DNA of 64,000 nt, taken from contig JAWHQI010000305.1 of NCBI GenBank assembly GCA_033032865.1, positions 744,001 to 808,000 of the forward strand. Direction: 5' to 3'. The position numbers were made by a program, and so were the translations under genes. Of the stretch, positions 44,999-56,050 are shown in pieces (within the stretch, counting starts at the first letter, position 1; every line of letters starts with the position of its first letter). A model generated the notes under the pieces. That model saw nothing but the letters and a program-made list of their open reading frames with translations. It ran no database searches and was not told the DNA's origin. This DNA is from Dactylorhiza incarnata (lineage: Eukaryota > Streptophyta > Magnoliopsida > Asparagales > Orchidaceae).

Positions 44999-45334
44999 AA
45001 AATAATAAATATCTATGATATCCAAAATAATTTAGAATTTATTTATTTGGGTAATTTATAAGAAAACTTTATTCTTAGCTCAATTCTCGCGCGAGTGTGG
45101 GAGCTTCATTTAGCATAGAGGCTTCATTTTACACCCGAGCCATCAATTTAGACGTGGTTATATGTGCAATTTTATTTTTGATATATGCAGATAATTTTAT
45201 TAATTAAGAATTTAATTTTTTTTAAACAATAAACTCCAAAAGAAATAAAACTTTTCAGAAAAATTTTCATATTTATTCTCATCGTGGTTATGAGTCTATC
45301 ACTTGAAACTATTTTATAATTGGAGTCATAAAAC
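44999..45334. other. Intergenic AT-rich DNA
   Basis: Nothing recognised between the end of element C and the next LTR scrap. Confidence 0.4.
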
Positions 45335-45597
45335 TGATACGCACCCATAAATTTATAGGTGCTCCAAGGGGTGCGATTAGCAAAAACACCATCATGGGAA
45401 AGTGGAGGTAACGGAGTCAAGCTCAACCCCATGATAAAGGGAATGAGGGTGAGAGGAAGAAACCGCTGCAGTCATCGCACGACGTCACCTGCGCAGGTAG
45501 TTATCAAGGTTGCACCCTGCTATTGCCAGGCGCGGCCAAAACCGCACAACCACGCCCCACTAGGGGGTGCGGGTTGCACTCCTCTAAGGGGGTGCGG
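45335..45597 (+). repeat. Possible fragment of a Tat-like LTR start
   Basis: It begins TGATACGCACCC, like the TGATATGTACC and TGATGTATACC starts of the solo LTR and element C. It continues with AAGGGGTGCG and GGGGGTGCGGG motifs, then joins Copia gag sequence at about 45598. If real, it is a truncated LTR fused to another element. Confidence 0.35.
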
Positions 45598-45960
45598 GAT
45601 GAAGTATCTGAATGTGTTTTACACCGTTCAGTATGATCGTGCCGATATTGTTGGGACTGATGATGAGGCTCAGTGGATCGTTGATGAGGACTTTTGCCGC
45701 GATTATTTGCTGAACTGCCTTTCCTCCAGACTGTCAAAGACTTACCTCAAGATGAAGACTGCCAAGGAGATCCGGGAGGCACTGGAGGAGCACTTCAAGC
45801 AAGAGGATCTGTCCAAAGCTCACTTGGTGGACAAATTTCACTCTTTCACGTTCGACGAGGAGAAAGCGGTTCTCCCTCAGGTATCCGAATTTGAAAATTT
45901 GGTTGATTCTCTATACAGTGAAAATATTACTCTGTCAGATAGTTTTGTTGCTATCATTAT
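45598..45960 (+). pseudogene. Ty1/Copia gag fragment, first part
   Basis: The translation from about 45600 (KYLNVFYTVQYD) runs through FCRDYLLNCLSSRLSK, KTAKEIREALEEHF and QVSEFENLVDSLYSE, the order of motifs in Copia Gag (UBN2/gag_2 families). It stops at 45960, where a 5.4-kb LTR-like unit begins, and the remaining gag continues at 51332. Protease and pol are absent. Confidence 0.8.
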
Positions 45961-48900
45961 TGTAACATCCCCCAGACAGCTAGACCCCCCAGGTGAATCT
46001 GTCCTGACAAGGTCATGACAAGGCCTTGGTAGAGTAGAAATCCCTTTAACTTAGGCAAGATTAGGATTGAAAGTGCCTTGGACTGCAAATAGCAATTTCT
46101 AGTGACCTAGCTTAGGGTTGGATTTTAGGGCCTCATCTTAACCATTTGGCCCCACCATAGTATCCCTAACCCTTTAGGGGTCCCCTTAGGGCACCAAGGG
46201 CACATTGGGGTCAACCAAAGAGGCCAAATTGACCAAAGTCAACCCTAACCCTAAATTGGTCAAAGTAGCCTAATTAGGGTCAATTAACCCTCACCATGCC
46301 AAATTGACCACTCATCTAGGTCTAGAATACCATAAGAGACCTAGTAGACCTAAAAGCCCCATCATGGGACCCTTAGGGGTGCAAATTGACCAAAATGCCC
46401 CTTTAGGTCAAAAATGGCAATTCTTCACAAAGTGCCCTAATTGACCATCACCATATTAAATTGACCCTACCCATAGTGTTACCATATCATAGGGGACCCA
46501 GTGGACCAAAAAGCCCCTTGACTGGGTCAACCCTAGGGCTCAATTTGACCAAAGTCAACTTAGCATGATTTGGTCAAATCAGCTTAAATTGGGTCAACCA
46601 AGACTCATGTGACCAAATTGACCCCACCAATAGTTTCTAAACCTAATTTGGAATCCAATGAACCCAAAAGCCCTATCCTAGGGTCACCCAACTGGCCAAT
46701 TTGACCAAAAGTCAAACTTGCCCAAATTAGGTCAAATCTCTTAAACCTAGCCCAATCCCTTTGGGCTAAGCCCAAATTGATCATTTGACCAGCCTAGTAG
46801 ACTGATATTAAACATGAGAGAGAGGGAAAATCGGCCATGGTGAGTAGGAGAGAGAAAAACCCAATTTTGGAGGAGAGAGGAGGTGGTATTCATGGCCATT
46901 AAGGTGTTACACCCCTTGGTATCCCTCCATTACTCTTCCATTCATCTTCTCTGATGAATTTGAGAAGATTCCAGCAGTTCCCAGGAGTTATTGGGGGGGT
47001 GGGGGAGTGAATAGGGTCGGCCAAGGGAGGGAGACCAAGAGGCCATTAATGGCTCTCTTGGTTAAAGCCTCCCTCCCCCTCAATTGAACCTCCCTTCATC
47101 TTCACAACCATCAGAGGAGTGGAACCCCTCATTTTCCCGAAAGTTTAGAGCCCCCTATGCACAAGAAGCCATGGCACCCAAAGCTTGGAGAAGGAAAAAT
47201 GGTGGCCGGCGATTGGAGCCACCAAAACCCTCAAACAAGGTCCGATCCTCCTCCTCCTTACTCGTGCTAGCATCTTAGATCGAATTAGGTGAGAAATCGG
47301 GATCAAAAGAGCCCGATCGGAGAGTTGAAAATTCAGATTTTCCATGGAAAATCGCCCCCTTGAGTTCGCCGGAGACCGCCCCTCCGGCGGCCGTGCCGCC
47401 GCCCGACGATAGCCCCCACCTCGACGGAGGTGGTGGCGGTGGTGGCCGGCCAGGGAGGTGGCCGGGTGGCCGGGAAATGGCCTTGAAATAGTTACAGGAA
47501 ATGGCTTTTTTTTAATGTTTTTTTTCGGCCAAATGGAGAAGATGAACAGTACATCTCTTTTATTTTTATGTTTTATTTAATTGATTTATTCTTATTATTA
47601 TGTAGTTAATGGTTTTAAATTTTAAAAATAGATAGAGTCCCCTACTGAAAAAGTGCCCAACATGAAAGTTGTAGGCCTTGACCCCTAGGGTCATACAAAA
47701 TTGAGTTCACCCAATTTGGAGTCCTGGTTTGACCTCAGCACCCATTTTAGTACAAAGTTTGACTGAACTTTGAATGGATGCCCACACTAGTCCACAACTC
47801 CAAATGACTTGAAATTTGGGGTGTAGGCTATTCTGATATACATCTAAGACATATCCAAAAATGAGAATTTTTGGAGAACAATTTCCTAAAGTTTTTGTAG
47901 AAATTTAATAATCCTTGCATAAATTATTTGGAGGGTCAAATGACCTCCAATCACCACCAAATTTTGGTGGGGTGTTATTAGGGTCATGATAAACCCCTGG
48001 TTAAAATCTCAACTCATTTGGAGTTCTTTTGATTAGGTAATCATTAGGCCAAAGATTTGTACATTTAGGGGAAATTTGTGAATAAGGGCTATTTGGGACA
48101 TTTCATGGTCAAACCACCTCCAATTGGAGTGGGATTTTGGCCACTGCCATAATATCACCCAAATCACCTCCAAGAGAGGTATGGGGCCATGGGGAGTTGG
48201 TTTGCCCTAGGGCTTGGGGTTGGAGCACCTTGGGGTGCATTTAGTCAAGTAGAGATCCATTGGCCAAATAGGTCCATAGAAGCTTGAGTCTTCTTGGAAA
48301 GGTCAGTGGGATCAATTTGAGACCCCATGAGGAAGATTGGTGAGCATTGGAGTTGATTTGCTCAAGGTCATAGGGTTGATCCCTATGGGGTGGAATTTGG
48401 GGTTGTGAAGGACATAGGAGAGTTTGTCCTTGGAGAGGGGTGTGTTGGACTCCTCTGACCTTTATAGGTGATATAACACCCTCACAAGAAGTTTGGGTGG
48501 ATTTGGAGAAGTTTAGACCCTAACCCTAGGTTAAACCCTAATGGGGTGCAATTAGATGTCAATGAAGGGAGTGGGGTCAAACATTATTGGTTTGACCTAA
48601 GATTTTGTATGGTAGGTCCTAGTGACCAGAGGAGCCTCCCTTGTGAATTTGAAGAGGTTTGGAGTTGTCAAACCTAGGTAATAAACCCTTGGGTAGATTT
48701 GTAAATAATTAGGGTTTTGGGTTTTAGGGAGAAATATTACTTAATGGTTTACCATTTTCTGTCACAAACTTGGTTTTAATGCTATTGATCTCTGGAAGAA
48801 TCTGTTAGACCATGAGAAGACTTTTTGGGGTTCAAAGTGTAATATTTCACATTGTAGACAATTTTTGGGAGGATCAATTTTAGGGTGTTAAATTACTGTA

Positions 48901-51326
48901 ATTGCATGAAACCTTGCAGGATGTCTTTTCATACCAATATGTACCCACTGTAATTTTCTCATAATTTATGGATTAATATTTTTGGTATCTCTAGTTCATT
49001 TTGGAATTATTTACAAATATATCCTTTGAGGAAATTACAAATGTAACTTCTGTGTTATGTGGTCAAACTTGGTAGACCTGAATATTTTAGTATGATTCAC
49101 CACTGTATGAATTTGCATAAGATTGGGAGTCCATATGAGGGTACCTCCTTTGGAATTTATTGGAAATAAATGGGTTTTGGAATTTTTAATAATAATAGAT
49201 CTTGCTGGAATTTCCTAGAAATTTATGTCTACTGATTGTAGGGTACCATTGATTTATGTAAAAAGTTGGGTAGGTAGTGGAAGTCGGAAAAGTGCACTTG
49301 TAGTTCAAACCCTAGGAAGTTGTCCTTGGGAAAAATGGTTTTAAATATTAATAATATGGGGAAAATTATGGAACTCTGGAATGGATCTTAAACCAGTGAC
49401 ATGGACCCCCAGTGAGATTATTGGGTCATAGAGTTGATTAATTAATGTACTTCCCTTCATGAGGATCAAAACGTTAAGGGTGGTCTGCGTTTAGTAAATT
49501 GGCAGTTTTGGAGTTACAGGCCAATTTGGAATACATTGTTTGGAGATGTGGGAATCGAATGGTGATTGTATGGTATGAGAGGACCCTTGGAGAGATTTAA
49601 GGTTGATGAGTTCCGGGATGGTGGGGTGCCTCCCTTGGGGTAGGTCATCTTGGGATTTGGAGAAAGATCGTCTTTTCCCCTAAGTGTCTTAAAGCACTTA
49701 GGTTTAGACCAGGTGAAATGTTAAGAGGGTTTCTTAAGGGTAGTAACTAATAAAATTAAGTGTCTTGGGAGTGGGAACTTTGGGGTGTCATCCCATAGTG
49801 GTTCCTAGTACCGTAGCGAGCCCCTCACAGGGTAACCCTCGGGAAGTCCAAGACTAACCCTAACTCATAGGAGTAAGACATTGTACAAGATTAACTAATA
49901 ACACACTCATCCATACCCTGTGGTTTCGGAAGTTTAGTTGGATTGGTTGTCCGAGCGGTGGGCTCGGTGGCTGTTGCAGCAGACTAGTTAGTCTGGTGAG
50001 CTTTTGGCTCGGAAGGTTATTGATGACGGGCAGGTTAGCCCGGGGAGCTTTTGGCTCGGAAGGTTTTGATGACGGGCAGGTTAGCCCGGGGAGCTTTCGG
50101 CTCGGAAGGTTATTGATGGCGGGCAGGTTAGCCCCGGGGAACTCATGGCTCAGAGATAGGAAGTAGAACATGTTGCATGTGCACTGAAGGTGGTGGGTCT
50201 TCGGTATTGGACGGTCGTTCACACCGACGTCGATACGTTGACTCGGCGAGTGTGGTTTTACACTTAGCCTTGATAGTCTGGAGGTCCAGTCAGCAAGAGT
50301 ACGCAGACGCTCTGCGGGTATAGTGGAGGCGTACAATAGGTCTAGGTTGGGTAGTGTGAATACCAACCTAGAGGTGGGCGAGGCCCAACCCACCGCTTCC
50401 GTTTGCCAATACGGGAGTATCCTGGGAGTCTAGCTCGCTCCAAAAAGAGGGAACTAAAGGTCTATGCGCATAGAGTCGAAGTGTGTGTGTTGCACTTGTA
50501 TGATCATGGCATAACAGCATACCTGCATAACATAGCATAAACATTGCATTCAACCCCTGACACCTATTGTATAAATTGGTATGGGACTTTTTATACGATA
50601 GGCCCTGCTAAACGACCCCTTGGTCTATAGGTTTGTATGGGCATTCCTATAAATCAATGGTTATTATTATATTACCTTACCTGTCTATTTACATACAGCT
50701 TTTCTATACTTTACTTGCTCCTTACTATGCTTATTTACTGCTTCATATATATACACATGTGTAGAGTAGAATCATTTCATGTACCACTGTCACCTGCTTG
50801 TTTCCACTCTGCCTTTGGTCCTCCTTTTCACTCCTCCCCGCTCGGTGCCTAGGAGCCACGGGTTTAGGGGCGGGGGATTGTTGACTTAGTCTTTTTGACT
50901 AACGGTCGGTGGACCATATCATTTTAGGAAATCGAGGAGACGCAGCAGCACCAGAGGCCGGAGCAGACGGAGGCGGGCCAGTCTAGTACAGGAGCACATG
51001 ATTCAGGATCTGTGAGTGATTAGTAGATAGCTTCCGCGAGTGATCTTGTAGTGAGGAAATGATGTACAGGGCAAGAGCCCCTTTTATTTGTACCCTTGTT
51101 ATCTTTATTCAGTTATATCTGTGGACATTTACCTTTATGGTTTATATTTCATGTTGATTCTGTGGACTTATCTTCTCTTTAATGTACTTTTCTTCGTGAT
51201 CGATTTGGCCGGCAGGATCGGCGTTTTGTAGTGGCGACCTTCCCGAGCGAGGGTGTCACCGCAAAGCGGCGGTTCTGGGCCTAAGACCAGGATGTTTGAA
51301 AAAAAAAACAAAAATGGGGTCTTACA
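45961..51326 (+). mobile_element. 5.4-kb solo-LTR-like unit flanked by ATTAT
   Basis: It starts TGTAACATCC, ends GGGTCTTACA, and is flanked by ATTAT on both sides (45956-45960 and 51327-51331). Removing it with one ATTAT restores a continuous Copia gag frame, which confirms the borders. No gag, pol, primer site or internal LTR repeat was found. The TGTAACA/TTACA termini are like those of element E and other Tekay/Del-type chromoviruses, so it is read as a solo LTR of such a family, though very long. Contents: GACCAAATTGACC-rich sequence (about 46180-46800), a GC-rich patch (47350-47480), and a 47-bp repeat (about 49995-50150). Confidence 0.8.
49995..50150. repeat. Tandem repeat of about 47 bp, three copies
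   Basis: Units of GAGCTTTTGGCTCGGAAGG and GACGGGCAGGTTAGCCCGG, with small length differences. Confidence 0.8.
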
Positions 51327-51331
51327 ATTAT

Positions 51332-51604
51332 TATCTTTAAATTGTCACCCACATGGTACAATTTCAACACCAAAATATACCGCAAGAAGATGCAAGTTGG
51401 TCTAAACAACCTCAAGCGTTTTATACGCATTAAGGATGAAAATAGGACTAGACATGCGTTAGAAGTCGTTAGCAAACAGAAAGCTGCTGCTAACATGATT
51501 TTCGGCTCTAAACGCACGCCTAACCCTAAAAAGACCAAACTTTCCCAGAGTAGCTCCCAGGTTGTAGGCCCAAACAACAAAATCAAGAAATTCAAGAGCA
51601 AATG
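51332..51604 (+). pseudogene. Ty1/Copia gag fragment, second part
   Basis: It begins in the LSPTWYNFNTK segment (equivalent to LPPSWxxF of Copia Gag) and runs through LNNLKRFIRIKDENR to a Lys-rich end and TGA at 51602-51604. It is the continuation of 45598-45960, separated by the insertion at 45961-51326. No zinc knuckle is visible. Confidence 0.8.
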
Positions 51605-51814
51605 ATTTAACTGAAAGATTATGAGTTGTCTATAAACTACACCTAGAGGGAGGTTGTACAACCCTCATATTTTCCGAGTCGGTGTGACCCGACCCGGATG
51701 AGGCCGAGACAGTGAAGGTGGTCGAGACGGGCAAAACAACCGCGCTGAAACGGCCAAAACCGATCAAGGCAACAAGAGGCCGCGGGAGAGACGGAGGGAG
51801 CACCCACTTCCCCG

Positions 51815-52170
51815 ACTCTCTTCGGGCGAGTGGGAGGAACCCTCCCACTCGCCCGACACTCTTGGGGCGAGTAGGAGGAACCTCCCACTCGCCAAACACC
51901 TATGGGCGAGTGGGAGGTGTCCTCCCACTCGCCGGCCCTATGTGGGAAGAGTGGGAGGAGCCCTCCCACTCGCCGGGCGAGTGGGAGAGGCACTCCCACT
52001 CACCGGCCCCCCTTAAGGGCGAGTGGGAGAGCCTCTCCCACTCGCCGCCCCCTTTGGGCGAGTGGGAGGGATCCTCCCACTCGCCCAGCATCCGTGGGGG
52101 AGGCCGGTATGACCTCCCGTGAGGGGGGGGGGGGGGGGAGTGGGCAACTTGAGTCCCACTCGCCCCCCTC
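51815..52170. repeat. Array of GGCGAGTGGGAG palindromes in the element D LTR
   Basis: GGGCGAGTGGGAGG, a 2-6 bp spacer and CCTCCCACTCGCC form successive hairpin units, about seven to nine copies with variable linkers of about 10 bp. The sequence is unrelated to the GGTGCGG array of elements A and C, but the layout is the same. Confidence 0.9.
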
Positions 52171-52248
52171 CTGCGTTGATCGTTCGTGGTCATGGTTGGA
52201 CTGCGGATAGCAGGATCTTGGCTATCCGCAGTCCATTTTTGGGAAAGT

Positions 52249-52257
52249 CTATAAATA
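52249..52257 (+). promoter_or_regulatory. TATA box of element D LTR
   Basis: TATAAATAG, 377 bp before the LTR end, in the same context as in element B (followed by a GGGCACCTTGG motif). Confidence 0.65.
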
Positions 52258-52681
52258 GACCCCCATGGGCACCTTGGGAAGGGTTGGTCACTACCCCCCC
52301 CCCCCCCCCCCCCCCCCGCCCTTGCGTGTGTCTTGTGAGCAAGCACCCCCCTCTCTTGTCATCCTTCCGCTGACAATGAGGAGGTTCTTAGTGCCCTCCA
52401 AGGTGCCCAGGCTCAACATTGGCTTGGGAGGGGAAGTTCCGAGTGAGCTTCCGGGTGTGTGGTGGGACCTCCACGCTGTAGCTTAAGGGTCTGTTTCTAG
52501 ACTCCGGAGATCGTCAAGGGCAAGTTCCTCAGTTCTTAGTGACCGGTCAAGGGTCTAGGATTGGGTCAAGTAAGGGTTAGTCGCAACCCCCTTTCGAACG
52601 CTGAAACCGGGTTACTGGTTTCAACATTCTGGTGCTGTGAGCGTGGAAGCGACTAGTTCGGAAAACCCTGAGCCAAGTCTC

Positions 52682-54040
52682 ATGGCTGGAAGCGACGAGT
52701 TGGGAGACCCGCCTCTGCCTTGCGAGTACATGAAGAAGAGCGACTTCGAAGAATTCAGCAAGAGGGTCCTGGAATTCATGCAGGCCGCACCCTCCGCTCG
52801 CGGCAAGTGCTCAACACCACATGCACCCAGGATCCCCTCACTGGCCCTGATGGAAGTAGGAAGAAGCAGTCAGCAAGGGAAGGAGCCAGCCTCGGAGGAG
52901 GGTTTGAGCCTCCAGGCACGAATGCTCTTCAACAGCTCGCCCCGGACCAGCTGCCCCGACGGGGAGGTGATGGGAATACCTTCCCCCAACCAAGAAGAAT
53001 GGAGAAGCCCTTTCTGCGAGCTGGTCATGTCAGCCCCCGTTCCGGATGGGTTTCGCGACCCTGCCATGTCCTACTATGAGGGGGATAGCGATCCTCTCCA
53101 GCATCTTCAGTGGTTCGAGGACATGTCCTCGATCAGGCAAATGTCGGATGCGTTCAAGTGTAAGCTCTTCGCCGTCACATTCCAGGGAAAGGCGAGAGAT
53201 TGGTTCCACCAGCTCCCGGTAGGGACCATCTACCGTTTCGAAGATTTGCGGCGAAGTTTCTTGCTAAGGTTCTCTACCTCGAAGAAGAGGAGGAAGGGGG
53301 TAGAGGCCCTGTTTGCAATCAGGCAGAAGCCAGGGGAGACGTTGGCCGACTATATGGATAGGTTCCAGGGGGAGGTCCTCCTCGTTGTCGAGGTGCCCGG
53401 GCACACCCTGCAGCTAGCCTTCACCCTCGGGCTGCAGCAGGGACTGTTCAGGATGAGTCTGACTCGGGACCCTCCCTTGTCTTTCGAAGAGTTGATGAAG
53501 CGCGCTGATCGGGAGATTGAGTGCGAGGCCACCAACCAGGAGTTCGTGGCGAGGTTAGCCCAGGTAGCAGAGGAAGAAAGGAAAGAGCATGGATTAAGAA
53601 GGAAGGAGGAGATGAGGAGTCAGGGGGACCAGGGACCCCCCGTCGGGCAGGAGCAAGGCTGGGAGTTTCAACCACCAGTCGCCCTACCGATCTGGTGGCC
53701 GCTAGGAGGACCCCCTCGAGGCCAAGGAAGAGGCCATTTCCAAGGGAGAGAAAACTTTCAGGGGGAGGAGGGACGTCTCAACCCAGCGGGGAGGCAGCCG
53801 GACACAAGGCCATTGCAACCCCACCCCCTGCAAACCATGACGATTGGCCGAAAAAGAGGAAATAAGAAGAGGGGTCGCGCAAGGAAGGAAGCAAGGACGA
53901 TGGCATTGCCATACTGTGACTTCCATCAGCAGGAGGGTCACGCGACAGCCACATGCCCAGAGTTTCTGGAGGTAAGGAAAGGAAGAAGAACCTCGACAGA
54001 GAGGAGGCAGCTATACCCGGAAGGACCAGGAGGAAGCTGA
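52682..54040 (+). CDS. Element D gag (intact)
   Basis: Start chosen at ATG 52682 (MAGSDELGD). The frame is open from 52637, but that codon is GTG and lies in the leader. The product of 452 residues has a gag core (KARDWFHQLPVG, then DLRRSFLLRFSTSKKR) very similar to element B, a Gln/Gly/Arg-rich stretch, and a CHHC knuckle (CDFHQQEGHATATC) near the end. It ends at TGA 54038-54040 after a Gly-rich tail. There is no protease. An intact Gag with nothing else suggests a non-autonomous element that encodes only its structural protein and uses enzymes of an element like B. Confidence 0.88.
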   Translation: MAGSDELGDPPLPCEYMKKSDFEEFSKRVLEFMQAAPSARGKCSTPHAPRIPSLALMEVGRSSQQGKEPASEEGLSLQARMLFNSSPRTSCPDGEVMGIPSPNQEEWRSPFCELVMSAPVPDGFRDPAMSYYEGDSDPLQHLQWFEDMSSIRQMSDAFKCKLFAVTFQGKARDWFHQLPVGTIYRFEDLRRSFLLRFSTSKKRRKGVEALFAIRQKPGETLADYMDRFQGEVLLVVEVPGHTLQLAFTLGLQQGLFRMSLTRDPPLSFEELMKRADREIECEATNQEFVARLAQVAEEERKEHGLRRKEEMRSQGDQGPPVGQEQGWEFQPPVALPIWWPLGGPPRGQGRGHFQGRENFQGEEGRLNPAGRQPDTRPLQPHPLQTMTIGRKRGNKKRGRARKEARTMALPYCDFHQQEGHATATCPEFLEVRKGRRTSTERRQLYPEGPGGS

Positions 54041-54164
54041 GGAGATGGAGGAAGTGATGAATGAGAAGGCCAAGGTGCATGTGGCTGAGTAAGCGCAAGG
54101 AAGCACATTGTAATGGTATGTAATCTATTTGTAATATATCAAAAGTAGTTAAAGATAACATCTA

Positions 54165-54893
54165 GGTCGAGTGACCACTCGCCCGGGCTTGTTGATGTCG
54201 GTCGCTGGGTGGCTCGTCGGGTAGATTCATTCTAAGTCGAGTCCTCGACTGGAGACCACTCACCCGGGCTTGTTGATGCCGGTCGCTGGGTGGCTCGTCT
54301 GGTAGATTTGTTCTAAGTCGAGTCCTCGACTGGAGACCACTCGCCTGGGCTTGTTGATGCCGGTCGCTGGGTGGCTCGTCGGGTAGATTCGTTCTAAGTC
54401 GAGTCCTCGACTGGAGACCACTCGCCCGGGCTTGTTGATGCCGGTCGCTGGGTGGCTCGTCGGGTAGATTCGTTCTAAGTCGAGTCCTCGACTGGAGACC
54501 ACTCGCCCGGGCTTGTTGATGCCGGTCACTGGGTGGCTCGTCGGGTAGATTCATTCTAAGTCGAGTCCTCGACTGGAGACCACTCTCCCGGGCTTGTTGA
54601 TGCCGGTCGCTGGGTGGCTCGTCGGGTAGATTCGTTCTAAGTCGAGTCTTCGACTGGAGACCACTCCCCCGGGCTTGTTGATGTCGGTCGCTGGGTGGCT
54701 CGTCGGGTAGATTCGTTCTAAGTCGAGTCCTCGACTGGAGACCACTCGCCCGGGCTTGTTGATGCCGGTCGCTGGGTGGCTCGTCGGGTAGATTCGTTCT
54801 AAGTCGAGTCCTCGACTGGAAACCACTCGACCGGGCTTGTTGATGTCGGTCGCTGGGTGGCTCGTCGGGTAGATTCGTTTGGGTTGATAAGGC
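54165..54893. repeat. 81-bp minisatellite in element D
   Basis: Nine tandem copies at an exact 81-bp spacing (GGGCTTGTTGATG at 54185, 54266, 54347, 54428, 54509, 54590, 54671, 54752, 54833). The unit includes CGAGTCCTCGACTGG, a small palindrome. Because 81 is a multiple of three, minus-strand frames stay open across it. Confidence 0.97.
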
Positions 54894-54929
54894 TCCAAGA
54901 GGAGAAGCCGGTCTGAGGATGTGTCGAGT

Positions 54930-56050
54930 TCCTCCACCTCCAGGTGAGCTCGGCTCCCTGATCAGGTGTTAAGTCCATCCACCTCCAGGTGAGCTCGACT
55001 CCCTGTTAGGTGTTGAGTTCCTCCACCTCCAGGTGAGCTCGGCTCCCTGTTAGGTGTTGAGTTCCTCCACCTCCAGGTGAGCTCGGCTCCCTGTTAGGTG
55101 TTGAGTTCCTCCACCTCCAGGTAAGCTCGGCTCCCTGTTAGGTGTGGAGTTTCCTCCACCTCCAGGTCAGCTCGGCTCCCTGTTGGGTGTTGAGTCCCTC
55201 CACCTCCAGGTGAGCTCGGCTCCCTGGTAGGCGTTGAGTTCCTCCACCTCCAGGTGAGCTCGGCTCCCTGTTAGGTGTTGAGTTCCTCCACCTCTAGGTG
55301 AGCTCGGCTCCCTATTAGGTGTTGAGTTCCTCCACCTGCAGGTGAGCTCGGCTCCCTGTTAGGTGTTGAGTTCCTCCACCTCCAGGTAAGCTCGGCTCCC
55401 TGTTAGGTGTGGAGTTTCCTCCACCTCCAGGTGAGCTCGGCTCCCTGTTGGGTGTTGAGTCCCTCCACCTCCAGGTGAGCTCGGCTCCCTGTTAGGTGTT
55501 GAGTTCCTCCACCTCCAGGTGAGCTCGGCTCCCTGTTGGGTGTTGAGTCCCTCCACCTCCAGGTGAGCTCGGCTCTCTGTTAGGTGTTGAGTTCCTCCAC
55601 CTCCAGGTGAGCTCGGCTCCCTGTTGGGTGTTGAGTCCCTCCACCTCCAGGTGAGCTCGGCTCCCTGTTAGGTGTTGAGTTCCTCCACCTCCAGGTGAGC
55701 TCGGCTCCCTGTTAGGCGTTGAGTTCCTCCACCTCCAGGTGAGCTCGGCTCCCTGTTAGGTGTTGGGTTCCTCCACCTCCAGGTGAGCTCGGCTCCCTGT
55801 TAGGTGTTGAGTTCCTCCACCTCCAGGTGAGCTCGGCTCCCTGTTAGGTGTGGAGTCCCTCCACCTCCAGGTGAGCTCAGCTCCCTGTTAGGTGTTGAGT
55901 TCCTCCACCTCCAGGTGAGCTCGGCTCCCTGTTAGGTGTTGAGTTCCTCCACCTCCAGGTAAGCTCGGCTCCCTGTTAGGTGTTGAGTCCCTCCACCTCT
56001 AGGTGAGCTCGACTCCCTGATTAGGTGTTGAGTCCCTCCACCTCCAGGTG
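54930..56050. repeat. 44-bp minisatellite in element D
   Basis: About 25 copies of a unit of TTCCTCCACCTCCAGGTGAG followed by CTCGGCTCCCTGTTAGGTGTTGAG, split here for length. CACCTCCAGGTG is palindromic. The array is interrupted at 56050 by element E. Confidence 0.97.

Larger units (their letters stand above)
51655..52626 (+). repeat. Element D 5' LTR
   Basis: It runs from TGTACAACCC to GGTTTCAACA. The preceding 5 bp are GAGGT, the expected target duplication; the partner is outside the window. It contains the palindrome array at 51815-52170, a G run (52126-52138), a C run (about 52294-52317), and a TATA motif at 52249-52257. The TATA region and what follows it resemble the element B LTR. 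Confidence 0.88.

Noticed and set aside
47084..47345. Short frames in the GC-richer part of the 5.4-kb unit
   Set aside because: Under 70 codons, no domain, and inside an LTR-like sequence.
51643..52373. Overlapping frames on both strands in the D LTR
   Set aside because: They cross the GGCGAGTGGGAG palindromes and the C run; low-complexity products only.
54162..54937. Minus-strand frames of about 130 codons
   Set aside because: The 81-bp repeat is a multiple of three, so frames stay open by arithmetic; no start context or domain.
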